From NCBI RefSeq assembly GCF_900112605.1, contig NZ_FOMJ01000007.1, positions 62,001-126,000 of the forward strand: a DNA stretch of 64,000 nt, written 5' to 3'. Below the pieces are notes generated by a model that did no database searches, had not been told where the DNA came from, and was given only the letters and a program-made list of their open reading frames with translations. Positions 24,044 through 31,740 of the stretch are shown here, piece after piece; position 1 is the first letter of the stretch; each line of letters opens with the position of its first letter. Source of the DNA: Thiohalospira halophila DSM 15071 (GTDB lineage Bacteria > Pseudomonadota > Gammaproteobacteria > Thiohalospirales > Thiohalospiraceae). The position numbers and the translations under genes are program-made.

Positions 24044-24052
24044 GAGGGTTTC

Positions 24053-24178
24053 GGCGCTCCGCCATCGGCGGCGGCAACTTCGACAACGGCTCCCGCGGCG
24101 GGGCCGGCTGCGTGAACTGGAATACGAAACCGTGGAACGCGAATGGCAATGTCGGGGTGCGTGGCGCCAGTGACCACC
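24053..24178 (+). ncRNA. Template repeat (TR) of the DGR
   Basis: 126 bp, identical to VR except at nine adenines. It contains the AAC/AAT triplets expected for a DGR template (AAC at codon-equivalents 311, 314, 324 and 331; AAT at 326, 333 and 335; ACG at 327). It is transcribed as part of a structured RNA that the RT-Avd complex copies with adenine misincorporation. It starts 9 bp after the avd stop. Confidence 0.94.
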
Positions 24179-24187
24179 ATTTGAGAG

Positions 24188-24207
24188 GGCGCCGAACGGT
24201 CGGCGTC
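24188..24207 (+). ncRNA. Stem-loop in TR-RT spacer
   Basis: CGCCGA (24190-24195), loop ACGG, TCGGCG (24200-24205) forms a 6-bp stem, extended by a G-T and a G-C pair to 24188/24207. It lies 10 bases after TR, in the spacer that in BPP-1 RNA is needed for self-priming cDNA synthesis. Confidence 0.55.
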
Positions 24208-24272
24208 ACCCAGAATCCCTCAGGGGGTCAGCTTCTCAGTCCCGGTGCCCGCAGGGCGCCAAACCGATCCGG

Positions 24273-24319
24273 GCGGGCCGGCGCGAGTAGGGAGACCGAA
24301 AGCCCCGGCCCGCTTTTTT
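24273..24319 (+). terminator. Intrinsic-terminator-like hairpin between TR and RT
   Basis: GCGGGCCGG (24273-24281) and CCGGCCCGC (24305-24313) pair perfectly, followed by TTTTTT (24314-24319). The 23-base loop is long for a terminator. It could define the 3' end of the template RNA or tune RT expression, since the RT ribosome-binding site (GAGGAGGAG) follows at once. Confidence 0.68.
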
Positions 24320-24333
24320 GAGGAGGAGAACGC

Positions 24334-25374
24334 ATGGGCAGGAAGGCCAAGAACCTCATCGAAGAGATCGCGCACTGGGACAACCTCGTCGCAGCTCATC
24401 GGCTATGCCGGCGCGGAAAGAGCGGGAGCCAGGAGGTAGCCCGATTCGACGCCGACCTGTGGACCCACCTCGGAGCCCTTCAGAACGAAATGCTCTGGAG
24501 CATGTATCGGGTGGGTGATTACCGGCATTTCCGCGTCTACGACCCCAAGCGGAGAGACATTGCCGCCGCCCCGTACCGCGACCGGGTTGCCATGCAGGCG
24601 GTCTGCCGAGTTTGTGAGCCCATCTGGACCCGAGCGCTCATTGCCGATACCTACGCCTGTGTTCGCGGGCGCGGCGCCTATCAGGCCGTCTTCCGGCTTC
24701 AGCAGTGGATGCGCCGTTATCGGCGCCGGGGCGAATCGGCCTGGGCCCTGCACATCGACGTTTCCAAGTTCTTCGACAGCGTCCCGCACTCGGTCGCCAA
24801 GCGCGTCATCCGCAAGCGCATCGCATGCCGCCGCACGCTCGCCGTACTGGACGAGGTCATAGATAGCGCGGAGCCAGGCGGCCCGGCCGTCGGCCTTGGG
24901 ACCGGGAACCTGCCCAGCCAATGGATCGGCAACCTGGTGCTGAATGAGGTCGACCAGAAGGCCAAGCGCGAGATGGGCGTGCGCCATTACATGCGGTACA
25001 TGGACGACATCCTGGTCCTGAGCAGCGACCGCGCCCAGCTCCGGGCCTGGCGCGACCAGATAGAACAAGAGCTGGCGGCCCTGGGCCTGCGCGCCGGGAA
25101 AGTGAACATCAGCCGAGCCGAGGGCGTGACCTACGTCGGCTATCGAGTCTGGCCGCACGCATTCCGGGTAAAAGGCCAGACTCTTCGCCGCATCCGCCGA
25201 CAGATGCGCGGCCTGAGGAACAGCCGGGAGGAGGGACGAGTAAGCCCGGCCGCCGCGCGGGACACCCTCCAATCCTGGAGGGCGCACCTCATCCAGGGTC
25301 AGTGCCGGGGATTCTGGCTGCGGCGGGTGGGTGAGTGGCGCCGGGCCTCTGCCCGAGACACCCCCTCCGAGTAA
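24334..25374 (+). CDS. DGR reverse transcriptase
   Basis: 346 aa, ATG at 24334 behind GAGGAGGAGAACGC. The palm has HIDVSKFFDSV (residues 140-150, catalytic Asp142) and YMDD (222-225, second and third catalytic Asp). Between them GTGNLPSQ (189-196) carries the SQ ending characteristic of DGR and group-II-related RTs, in place of the retroviral SP. PYRDRVAMQAV (80-90) is RT motif 2. The C-terminal basic thumb ends at residue 346. There is no maturase, RNase H or integrase domain, as expected for a DGR RT. It copies TR into mutated cDNA together with Avd. Confidence 0.96.
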   Translation: MGRKAKNLIEEIAHWDNLVAAHRLCRRGKSGSQEVARFDADLWTHLGALQNEMLWSMYRVGDYRHFRVYDPKRRDIAAAPYRDRVAMQAVCRVCEPIWTRALIADTYACVRGRGAYQAVFRLQQWMRRYRRRGESAWALHIDVSKFFDSVPHSVAKRVIRKRIACRRTLAVLDEVIDSAEPGGPAVGLGTGNLPSQWIGNLVLNEVDQKAKREMGVRHYMRYMDDILVLSSDRAQLRAWRDQIEQELAALGLRAGKVNISRAEGVTYVGYRVWPHAFRVKGQTLRRIRRQMRGLRNSREEGRVSPAAARDTLQSWRAHLIQGQCRGFWLRRVGEWRRASARDTPSE

Positions 25375-25427
25375 CCGCCGCCCCTACTCCGCCCGGCGGG
25401 CGCGTGCGCCCGCTGCGAGGATTTACC

Positions 25428-25670
25428 CTATTCGTATTGCGCAGAGATAGTGGATGGCCCGATGCTTATGCGCGGCGCTCCTTGCATCCACGGCTTACCC
25501 AAGTCGCTTCTGGCGACATCGTCAATCAGCCTCTCTGGCGAGTATCCCGGTCTTGCCCCGCCGGAAGTATGTAGCACCAGAAGATGATCACCCGATCCAT
25601 CGTCTGTCGTCTTCCCCCGAATCTTCGCCGGCCCTTTGTCCATGTACGTTACTTTAAGCTCGTATGGCAT
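25428..25670 (-). CDS. Hypothetical 80-aa protein, lower-GC, divergent from a membrane protein gene
   Basis: The ATG at 25670 follows GGAGGG with good spacing (minus strand). The product begins MPYELKVTYMDKGPAKIRGK and has a basic and glycine-rich middle. No family recognised. It is the only minus-strand gene in the late region and starts 76 bp from a divergent gene. Base composition of this segment is more AT-rich than the surroundings, suggesting separate acquisition. Confidence 0.65.
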   Translation of the reverse strand: MPYELKVTYMDKGPAKIRGKTTDDGSGDHLLVLHTSGGARPGYSPERLIDDVARSDLGKPWMQGAPRISIGPSTISAQYE

Positions 25671-25746
25671 AATCCCTCCAGCAAGTTGGCGTTATGATGA
25701 TAACATCACTAAACGACCGCGTTTTCCCGGAGAAGGGGTTGCAGCA

Positions 25747-26466
25747 GTGGAAGACCACAACCTCCAAGCCAAGCGTCGAAACCTGATCGTCTCGTCGGTA
25801 CTTCTGACCATCTTTCACCTTGGTGGTGGCCACCCGGCCGATGACAAAACCGGGACCCTTGGCCTTATGTTCGTCTCCCTAGAGTATCCGACCGTCGCCA
25901 TTGTTGGAGCCTGGGTCGCGTGGATCTACTTCGTGTGGCGCTTCTTGTCTGATGTAAGAGTGAGGTCAATCGGAGGTAATGATTCTACATCTTTCAGGAT
26001 AGATCTAGCGAGGCGAATATTTACAAGCGGTGAAGATGACCAGTTGTTGTACAAGGTAGATGGATTTGAAAGGGGCAACAATCACCCGCCTTTCTTTTAT
26101 GGCAATGGGGTATCATTCAAGGATGGAGAGAGAGTGCTGGATGAATCAAAAAATGGCCGCCCTCTGCCGACGCAAGGCGGAAATCAAGAGTTTGCCAAAA
26201 AGCTAAAAATAAAATACGGCCTTTTTGGAATAAAGGTGCAGGCCCGTCAGCCTAAATATCAAGGCGATGGAAGCATGAGCGAGCCATTCGTTGTCCCTTA
26301 CACAAAGATCATCGCGAGAAGCGAAGAGGGGTCGCGCATACCGCCACGGATATTCCACGACGCGATCGTAAGAGACCCGGGATTTTCAGAGACAGAGATT
26401 CCGAAGGCAGTAATGTTTATGCCAGTAGGCGCACTTGTCTTCTGGGTCCTGCTCTACTGCCTGTAG
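25747..26466 (+). CDS. Membrane protein of unknown function, lower-GC cargo gene
   Basis: 239 aa from the GTG at 25747 (GGAGAAGG upstream). An N-terminal segment (LIVSSVLLTIFHLGGG), a second near residue 50 (YPTVAIVGAWVAWIYFVW) and a C-terminal one (MFMPVGALVFWVLLYCL) are likely membrane helices flanking a polar domain. Codon use and base composition are distinct from neighbouring genes. It could be a superinfection-exclusion or other lysogenic conversion gene, but this is a guess. It is paired divergently with the 80-aa gene. Confidence 0.65.
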   Translation: MEDHNLQAKRRNLIVSSVLLTIFHLGGGHPADDKTGTLGLMFVSLEYPTVAIVGAWVAWIYFVWRFLSDVRVRSIGGNDSTSFRIDLARRIFTSGEDDQLLYKVDGFERGNNHPPFFYGNGVSFKDGERVLDESKNGRPLPTQGGNQEFAKKLKIKYGLFGIKVQARQPKYQGDGSMSEPFVVPYTKIIARSEEGSRIPPRIFHDAIVRDPGFSETEIPKAVMFMPVGALVFWVLLYCL

Positions 26467-26519
26467 GCGCAGTGCCTGGCGCGCAGGACATCTGAGGTGG
26501 TAACGCTTTAGAGCCACCA

Positions 26520-26566
26520 CCTGACCCCCGCCCCCCGGACTCCCTAGCGCAGCGCTCCCCATTATC
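26520..26566 (+). repeat. Late-region element C (copy 3 of 3)
   Basis: It has the same 21-bp core as copies A and B. As in copy A, TCCCT, an 8-bp gap and GCTCCCCATTATC (26554-26566) follow. It lies between the cargo membrane gene and the sheath gene, so it could provide expression of the distal tail genes after the DGR/cargo insertion. Confidence 0.62.
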
Positions 26567-26596
26567 GCGTCAGGCTCAGCAACGAGGTGACGCGAG

Positions 26597-27814
26597 ATGG
26601 CGGAGTCCTATCTCCACGGTGTAGAGGTCGTCGAGATCGACGGCGGCACTCGCCCGATCCGCACAGTCCGCTCGTCTACCATCGGGATCGTCGGCACCGC
26701 GCCCGACGCCGATGCGGAGGCGTTCCCCCTAGATACTCCGGTTCTGGTGGCGGGCAGCCCCACCGAGGCGGCGAAGCTCGACACCGTGGGCGATGGCGCC
26801 GGCACCCTGCCGGCGGCCATGGACCTGATCCTGGAGCAGACCGGCGCCCTGGTGGTCGTGGTCCGCGTCACCGAAGGGGCGGACGACGCCGAGACGGTGA
26901 GCAACATCATCGGCGGGACCGACTCCAGCGGCAACCGCCAGGGCGTCGAGGCCCTGCTCGATGCGCAGAGCGAGGTCGGATTTACCCCGCGCATCCTCGC
27001 GGCCCCCGGCGGCGTCGGGACCGGCTACGTCGATCGGGACGACACCACCGATGACATTACCGGCGCCCCGGTGACCACCGCCCTGGAGTCCAAGGCGCAG
27101 CAGCTGGCCGCCATGGTCTACGCCGACGGCCCGAACACCACTGATTCCGATGCGCAGACCTACCGGGACCTGTTCGGCTCCGCCCGGGTCATGGTCTGTG
27201 ACCCGATGGTCCGCGTGTGGGACACCGAGGCCAGCGCCTACGTCTCCCGCTCCCTCTCCTCGGCGGCCGTTGGCCTCCGCGCCCGCGTGGACGCTGACCG
27301 GGGCTTCTGGGTGTCGATCTCCAATAACTTGATCTACGGCATCTCCGGGACCGACCGCCCGATCGATTTCACCCTGGGCGACCCGAACAGCCGCGCGAAC
27401 CTCCTCAACGAGAAAGAGGTCAGCACGGTCATTCAGCAGGAGGGGTTCCGCTTCTGGGGTGGCCGCACCACCTCCAGCGATGCCAAGTGGGCGTTCGAGC
27501 CCGTCCGCCGCACGGCGGACATGGTCAACGACTCCATCCTCCGCGCCCACATGTGGGCCGTGGACCGGGGCATCACCAAGACCTTCGTCGAGGACGTGGT
27601 CGAGGGCGTGAACGAATACCTCCGCTCGCTCAAGGCGCGCGGCGCGATCCTCGGCGGCGAGGCCTGGGCCGACCCGGCGCTGAACACCGAGGACGCGCTC
27701 AAATCGGGCCACCTCTACATCGACTTCGACTTCACTCCGGTCTACCCGGCCGAGCGGATCACCTTCCGCTCCCACCTGGTGGACGGCTACCTCTCCGAAG
27801 TAATCGAGGGCTAA
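26597..27814 (+). CDS. Tail sheath protein (P2 FI family)
   Basis: 405 aa. ESYLHGVEVVEIDGGTRPIR at the N-terminus, TAPDADAEAFPLDTPVLVAG, and the C-terminal YIDFDFTPVYPAERITFRSHL are P2 gpFI/contractile sheath hallmarks. The sheath contracts to drive the tube through the host envelope. It is followed by the tube protein, the usual order. Confidence 0.94.
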   Translation: MAESYLHGVEVVEIDGGTRPIRTVRSSTIGIVGTAPDADAEAFPLDTPVLVAGSPTEAAKLDTVGDGAGTLPAAMDLILEQTGALVVVVRVTEGADDAETVSNIIGGTDSSGNRQGVEALLDAQSEVGFTPRILAAPGGVGTGYVDRDDTTDDITGAPVTTALESKAQQLAAMVYADGPNTTDSDAQTYRDLFGSARVMVCDPMVRVWDTEASAYVSRSLSSAAVGLRARVDADRGFWVSISNNLIYGISGTDRPIDFTLGDPNSRANLLNEKEVSTVIQQEGFRFWGGRTTSSDAKWAFEPVRRTADMVNDSILRAHMWAVDRGITKTFVEDVVEGVNEYLRSLKARGAILGGEAWADPALNTEDALKSGHLYIDFDFTPVYPAERITFRSHLVDGYLSEVIEG

Positions 27815-27817
27815 ATC

Positions 27818-28324
27818 ATGGCCGGAATGCCTCAGTACCTGCGCAACTGCAACGTCTGGGTGGACGGCCGCGGCTTCGCCGGCCAGTTCGACTCCCTGAC
27901 GCTCCCCAAGCTCGCCATCCAGACCGAGGAATACCGGGGCGGCGGCATGGACGCCGCGGTGGAGCTGGACGTCGGCATGGAGAAGCTGGAGGCCAGCCTC
28001 TCCGTCAACCAGTACGACCCGGCCACCTTCGCGCTTCTCGGTCTCGTGCCCGGCAACATCGTGAACATCACCGCCCGCGCGGCCCTGGACCAGGACGGCG
28101 AGATCACCCCGGCCGTAGTGACGATGAACGGCGCATGGAAGGAGGTAGATTTCGGCGACTGGAAGCCCGGCGAGAAGGCGGCCAACACGTTCTCCGTCGC
28201 CTGCCGCTACTTCGCTCTGAGCATCGGCGGCACGCCGACCGTCGAGATCGACGTCCCCAACATGGTGCGGAAGCTCCAGGGCGTGGACCAGCTCGCCGAA
28301 GTCCGCAAAGCCATCGGCATGTAA
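27818..28324 (+). CDS. Major tail tube protein (P2 FII family)
   Basis: 168 aa. Matches P2 gpFII: MPQYLRNCNVWVDGRGFAGQ, then DSLTLPKLAIQTEEYRGGGM, and ARAALDQDGEITPAVVTMNG. It forms the inner tube. The C-terminal RKLQGVDQLAEVRKAIGM is typical. Confidence 0.94.
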   Translation: MAGMPQYLRNCNVWVDGRGFAGQFDSLTLPKLAIQTEEYRGGGMDAAVELDVGMEKLEASLSVNQYDPATFALLGLVPGNIVNITARAALDQDGEITPAVVTMNGAWKEVDFGDWKPGEKAANTFSVACRYFALSIGGTPTVEIDVPNMVRKLQGVDQLAEVRKAIGM

Positions 28325-28337
28325 CTGGAGACCATCA

Positions 28338-28586
28338 ATGGCCGACATGAACGACAAGCGCAACCAGCCCCAGACCTACATCGCCCTGCGCCCGTTCCGC
28401 GACAAGCGGACCGGCGAGGTCGTCCCCAAGGACGCCGAGGTCCAGATGAGCCGGCGCGAGGCCGCCCACCTGGAGGGCTCCCGCCTCCAGCTCAAGGGCA
28501 AGGGCGGCGGCAACAAGTCCGCCACCAAGACGGCCAAGACCGCCGAGGCCCCGACGGAGAAGGCCGAGGGGTCCACCGATGAGTAA
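28338..28586 (+). CDS. Small Lys-rich tail protein
   Basis: 82 aa. The first part (QTYIALRPFRDKRTGEVVPK) is strand-like, and the C-terminal third is a Lys/Thr/Ala tail (KTAKTAEAPTEKAEGS). Position between the tube and the tail assembly chaperone. Not recognised. Confidence 0.6.
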   Translation: MADMNDKRNQPQTYIALRPFRDKRTGEVVPKDAEVQMSRREAAHLEGSRLQLKGKGGGNKSATKTAKTAEAPTEKAEGSTDE

Positions 28587-28821
28587 CCGCGTCACCCTGA
28601 ACGACCCCATCACCGTGGACGGCCAGCAGGTCACCGAGATCGAGCTGCGCCGGCCCAAGGTCCGCGACCAGCTCCTGGCCGAGAAGTCGGGCGGCGGCCC
28701 TGGTGAGCAGGAGGTCTCCATCTTCTCCAACCTCTCCGGCCTCCCCCAGGAGGCCATCCAGGACCTGGACCTGGCCGACTACCTCCAGCTCCAGGAGGTC
28801 TACCGGGGTTTTTTCGACTAG
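28579..28821 (+). CDS. Tail assembly chaperone, short form (gpE-like)
   Basis: 80 aa. Strand-rich N-terminus (LNDPITVDGQQVTEIELRRP) followed by KVRDQLLAEKSGG and a helical end; this is the P2 gpE-like/DUF tail chaperone pattern. It ends in a run of six T before the stop, where frameshifting to a longer form is likely. It overlaps the previous gene by 8 bp. Confidence 0.78.
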   Translation: MSNRVTLNDPITVDGQQVTEIELRRPKVRDQLLAEKSGGGPGEQEVSIFSNLSGLPQEAIQDLDLADYLQLQEVYRGFFD

Positions 28822-28967
28822 GCGCCGGGGAGCTGAGGAAGGCCTGCGCCGAGCTGGCCAGCTATACCGGCTGGGGGCTCGGCGACCTGCTCGCCCTGGA
28901 GTGTGACGACCTGACCGAGTGGCTGGACGCCGCCCGCGCCATCCAGCCCGACCCACCGAGCCAGTAG
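28579..28967 (+). CDS. Tail assembly chaperone, frameshifted form (E+E'-like)
   Basis: A -1 shift at GGGTTTT (28806-28812) continues in a second frame to a stop at 28965-28967. The extension includes ELRKACAELASYTGWGLGDL and LALECDDLTEWLDAARAIQ, a helical C-terminal domain matching E' (gpG/T-type) chaperones that bind the tape measure. The fusion is about 129 residues. The tape measure gene starts 9 bp downstream. The shift is a prediction from sequence. Confidence 0.78.
28806..28812 (+). other. Slippery heptamer for -1 frameshift
   Basis: G GGT TTT in the zero frame (28806-28812) meets the X-XXY-YYZ rule, and six Ts run to 28814. It is placed just before the zero-frame stop (TAG at 28819). 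The downstream GC-rich sequence could form a stimulatory structure. Confidence 0.75.
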
Positions 28968-28976
28968 GAGCCCACT

Positions 28977-31349
28977 GTGGCCGATACCTCCATCGGGATC
29001 CGCATCGGCGCCAGCCTCGCCCCCTCCCTGGGCAACGCCATGCGCTCGGTGGAGGAGCGGACCAGCCGCGTGGGCTCCGCTCTGCGCCAGACCTGGAACG
29101 CCCGGGACGTCGCCGGCGGCGTCATCCGCTACCGCGACCAGCTCCAGGCCCTGCGCCGAAAGCAGGCCCAGACCGGGGACACCTCCGCCCGCATGCAGCA
29201 GGGCATCGCCGACCTGGAGCGGCGGTACTCCGAAGCCAAGGCGGCGGCGAAGTCCTACGGCATGAGCATCGCGGGGATCGACCGCGAGTACCAGCGCCTC
29301 TCCGACTCCGCCGCCACCGCCGAGCGGCAGATGCAGCGCCTGCAGACGCTGCAGAACAACAGCCAGCGGCGGCAGCAGCTCCACGGCGAGGTAATGGGCA
29401 CCGTCGGGGCCGCCATCGCGGCGGCCGCGCCCATCCGCGCGGCCGTGCAGTTCGAGTCGGCCATGGCGGACGTCCGCAAGGTGGTCGACTTCGACACCCC
29501 CGAGCAGTTCGAGGCGATGGGGAACGAGATCCGCCGGCTCTCCACCCAGATGCCGATGGCGGCCGAGGGGATCGCGGACGTCGTCGCCGCGGCCGGGCAG
29601 TCCGGGATCGCCCGGGACCAGCTCACGGCGTTCGCCGAGTCGGCGGTCCGCATGGGCACCGCGTTCGACCTCTCCGGCGCCCAGGCCGGGAAGATGATGG
29701 CCTCCTGGCGGGCCGGCATGGGCCTGACCCAGCAGCAGACCAACGGCCTGGCGGACGCGGTCAACCACCTCTCGAACAACCTCAACGCCGAGGCCGGCGA
29801 GCTGGCCAAAGTGGTCCAGCGCGAAGGCGCCACCGCCCAGGCCGCGGGCCTGGCGGCCACCGAGACGGCGTCCCTCGGTGCCGCCCTGCTCTCGTCCGGC
29901 ACCTCCGCCGAGCGTGCTTCGACGGCGCTGAAGAAGATCACCGGCAGCCTCACCGCCGGCGAGGCGGCCACCGCCCGGCAGAAGGAAGGCCTCGCCGCCC
30001 TGGGCATGGAGGCCGGCACCCTCGCAAAGCGGATGCAGACCGACGCCCAGGGCGCCATCGAGGACGTCTTCGCCAAGATCCGGGAGCTGGACGGCGAGCG
30101 CCAGGGGGCGATCACCAAGCAGATATTCGGCGAGGAGTCGAAATCGGCGATCATGCCGCTCATCGGCCAGCTGGAGAATCTGCGCCAGGCCAACCAGCTT
30201 ACCGCCGACGAGACGCAGTACCTCGGATCGACCCAGGCCGAGTACGAGGAGCGGAGCAAGACCACCGCCAACGCGCTGCAGCTCATGGGCAACCGCGTGA
30301 CCAGCCTCGGGATCACCCTGGGGTCGGTCCTGCTGCCGCCGCTGAATCAGGCCCTCTCGGTCATCGGCGCCGGCGTGACCTGGATCACCCAGATGGCCGA
30401 GGCCTACCCGGGCGTGACCACCGCCGTCGTCGGCCTCGCCGTGGGACTGGTCGGGCTGAAGGTTGCCATGCTCGGCGCGCGGTACGCCGGGACCCTGTTC
30501 AGCGACGCAATCACCGTGGGGCGAATGGCCGTGGACCTCCTGCGCCCGTCCACATGGCGACTGGTGGCGGCCAAGGTGGCGTATGTCGGCGCCTCCCTGC
30601 GCGCCCGCTTCGCCGCCCTCAGCTTTGGCGGAGCCCTCAAGGCCGTGGCCGTGGGCGCCTGGGCCACGAGTAAGGCTCTCATCGGCGGCGTGGTCACCGC
30701 GATCAAGGCCGTGGGCCTGGCGCTGCTGACTAACCCCATCGGCCTAATCATCACCGGCCTGGTCGTCGGCGCCACCCTGATCTGGCGGTACTGGGAGCCC
30801 ATCAGCGGCTTCTTCGGCCGGATCTGGGGCGGGATCACCAACGCCATCAGCTCCGGCATGGGCTGGATCAAGAATGCCCTCGCCTGGTCCCCGCTCGGCC
30901 TCCTGATGCAGTACTGGGACCCGATAACGGAGTGGATCGGGGGGCTGTTCGGCGGGATCAAGAAGGTCGTCAGCGGCGCAATGGAATGGCTGGACCCCTT
31001 CATCCAGCCGCTGAAAGACGTCGCCGGCTGGATCGGGGACGCGGCCAGCGCCGTGGGCGGCTGGTTCGGCGGCGACGACGAGGGCGGCGAGGCCGCGAAG
31101 CCGGACACCGGCGGGGACTCCTCCCCCACCGTCCGCCGTGGCGGCCGCGGGGGCGCGCCCGCCTCCACCCCGGCCGCCTCCACCGGTGGAGGCGGAAGCG
31201 GGGGCGGCGGCGTGGTCGTCCACCAGCGCGTGGACCGCGTCGAGATCCAGGTCTCCGGCGCCGAGGGCATGAGCGTCGAGGACCTGGCGGAAGCCGTCCG
31301 CGCCCAGTTCGACAGCCAGAGCCGACAGCTCGCGGAGGACCATGCCTAG
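28977..31349 (+). CDS. Tail tape measure protein
   Basis: 790 aa from the GTG at 28977. Long coiled-coil N-terminus (DLERRYSEAKAAAKSYGMSI), a TMP-type AGQSGIARDQLTAFAESAVR motif and central membrane-like stretches (VTTAVVGLAVGLVGLKVAML; IGLIITGLVVGATLI) typical of tape measures. A Gly/Ser-rich linker is found near the end. It sets tail length and may help the DNA cross the inner membrane. It follows the E/E' genes as expected. Confidence 0.92.
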   Translation: MADTSIGIRIGASLAPSLGNAMRSVEERTSRVGSALRQTWNARDVAGGVIRYRDQLQALRRKQAQTGDTSARMQQGIADLERRYSEAKAAAKSYGMSIAGIDREYQRLSDSAATAERQMQRLQTLQNNSQRRQQLHGEVMGTVGAAIAAAAPIRAAVQFESAMADVRKVVDFDTPEQFEAMGNEIRRLSTQMPMAAEGIADVVAAAGQSGIARDQLTAFAESAVRMGTAFDLSGAQAGKMMASWRAGMGLTQQQTNGLADAVNHLSNNLNAEAGELAKVVQREGATAQAAGLAATETASLGAALLSSGTSAERASTALKKITGSLTAGEAATARQKEGLAALGMEAGTLAKRMQTDAQGAIEDVFAKIRELDGERQGAITKQIFGEESKSAIMPLIGQLENLRQANQLTADETQYLGSTQAEYEERSKTTANALQLMGNRVTSLGITLGSVLLPPLNQALSVIGAGVTWITQMAEAYPGVTTAVVGLAVGLVGLKVAMLGARYAGTLFSDAITVGRMAVDLLRPSTWRLVAAKVAYVGASLRARFAALSFGGALKAVAVGAWATSKALIGGVVTAIKAVGLALLTNPIGLIITGLVVGATLIWRYWEPISGFFGRIWGGITNAISSGMGWIKNALAWSPLGLLMQYWDPITEWIGGLFGGIKKVVSGAMEWLDPFIQPLKDVAGWIGDAASAVGGWFGGDDEGGEAAKPDTGGDSSPTVRRGGRGGAPASTPAASTGGGGSGGGGVVVHQRVDRVEIQVSGAEGMSVEDLAEAVRAQFDSQSRQLAEDHA

Positions 31350-31740
31350 CCTCATCGCCCTGGGGGAGTTCCGATTCCGCACCGGTGGAGTGGCGCCGGA
31401 CAGCGTGAGCCGGTCCACCGACTACCGCTGGTCCTCGGAGGACCGCATCGGCAACCACCCTGCCCTGGCCTTCCTCGGCCCCGGCCGTGACCAGATCCAG
31501 CTATCCGCCCAGCTCTACCCCGGCTCCGGCATGACCGCCGGGCGGGAGGCGGTAGAGGAACTGCGCGCCGCCGGCGCGGCCGGCCGGCCGCTGCGCCTGG
31601 TAATGGGATCCGGCCGGGCGCTCGGCCTGTGGGTGATCCAGTCCGTCCAGGAAGACGCCCAGCGGCTGGCCACCAACGGCGAGGCCCGCGCCATCGGCGT
31701 GCGCCTGCGCCTGAACTACTACGGGGAGCGTGAGGGATGA
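31342..31740 (+). CDS. Tail protein gpU
   Basis: 132 aa. ALGEFRFRTGGVAPDSVSRS, then YRWSSEDRIGN and QLYPGSGMTAGREAVEELRA, matches P2 gpU, which acts in the tail tube/baseplate junction. Overlaps the tape measure by 8 bp and gpX by 4 bp. Confidence 0.9.
   Translation: MPSLIALGEFRFRTGGVAPDSVSRSTDYRWSSEDRIGNHPALAFLGPGRDQIQLSAQLYPGSGMTAGREAVEELRAAGAAGRPLRLVMGSGRALGLWVIQSVQEDAQRLATNGEARAIGVRLRLNYYGEREG

Larger units (their letters stand above)
22603..25374 (+). mobile_element. Diversity-generating retroelement (DGR) cassette
   Basis: The cassette comprises the variable protein gene (22603-23655), an embedded variable repeat (23510-23635), an Avd-like accessory gene (23648-24043), a template repeat (24053-24178) and an RT gene (24334-25374). 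This matches the order of the Bordetella phage BPP-1 DGR (mtd-VR-avd-TR-RT). All nine TR/VR differences in 126 bp are at TR adenines. The cassette lies in the tail operon, so receptor-binding diversification is expected. Confidence 0.95.

Noticed and set aside
23878-24321. Possible gene reading through avd end and TR
   Set aside because: TR is open in this frame by chance of its origin from coding sequence; no ribosome-binding site or domain, and it overlaps Avd in another frame.
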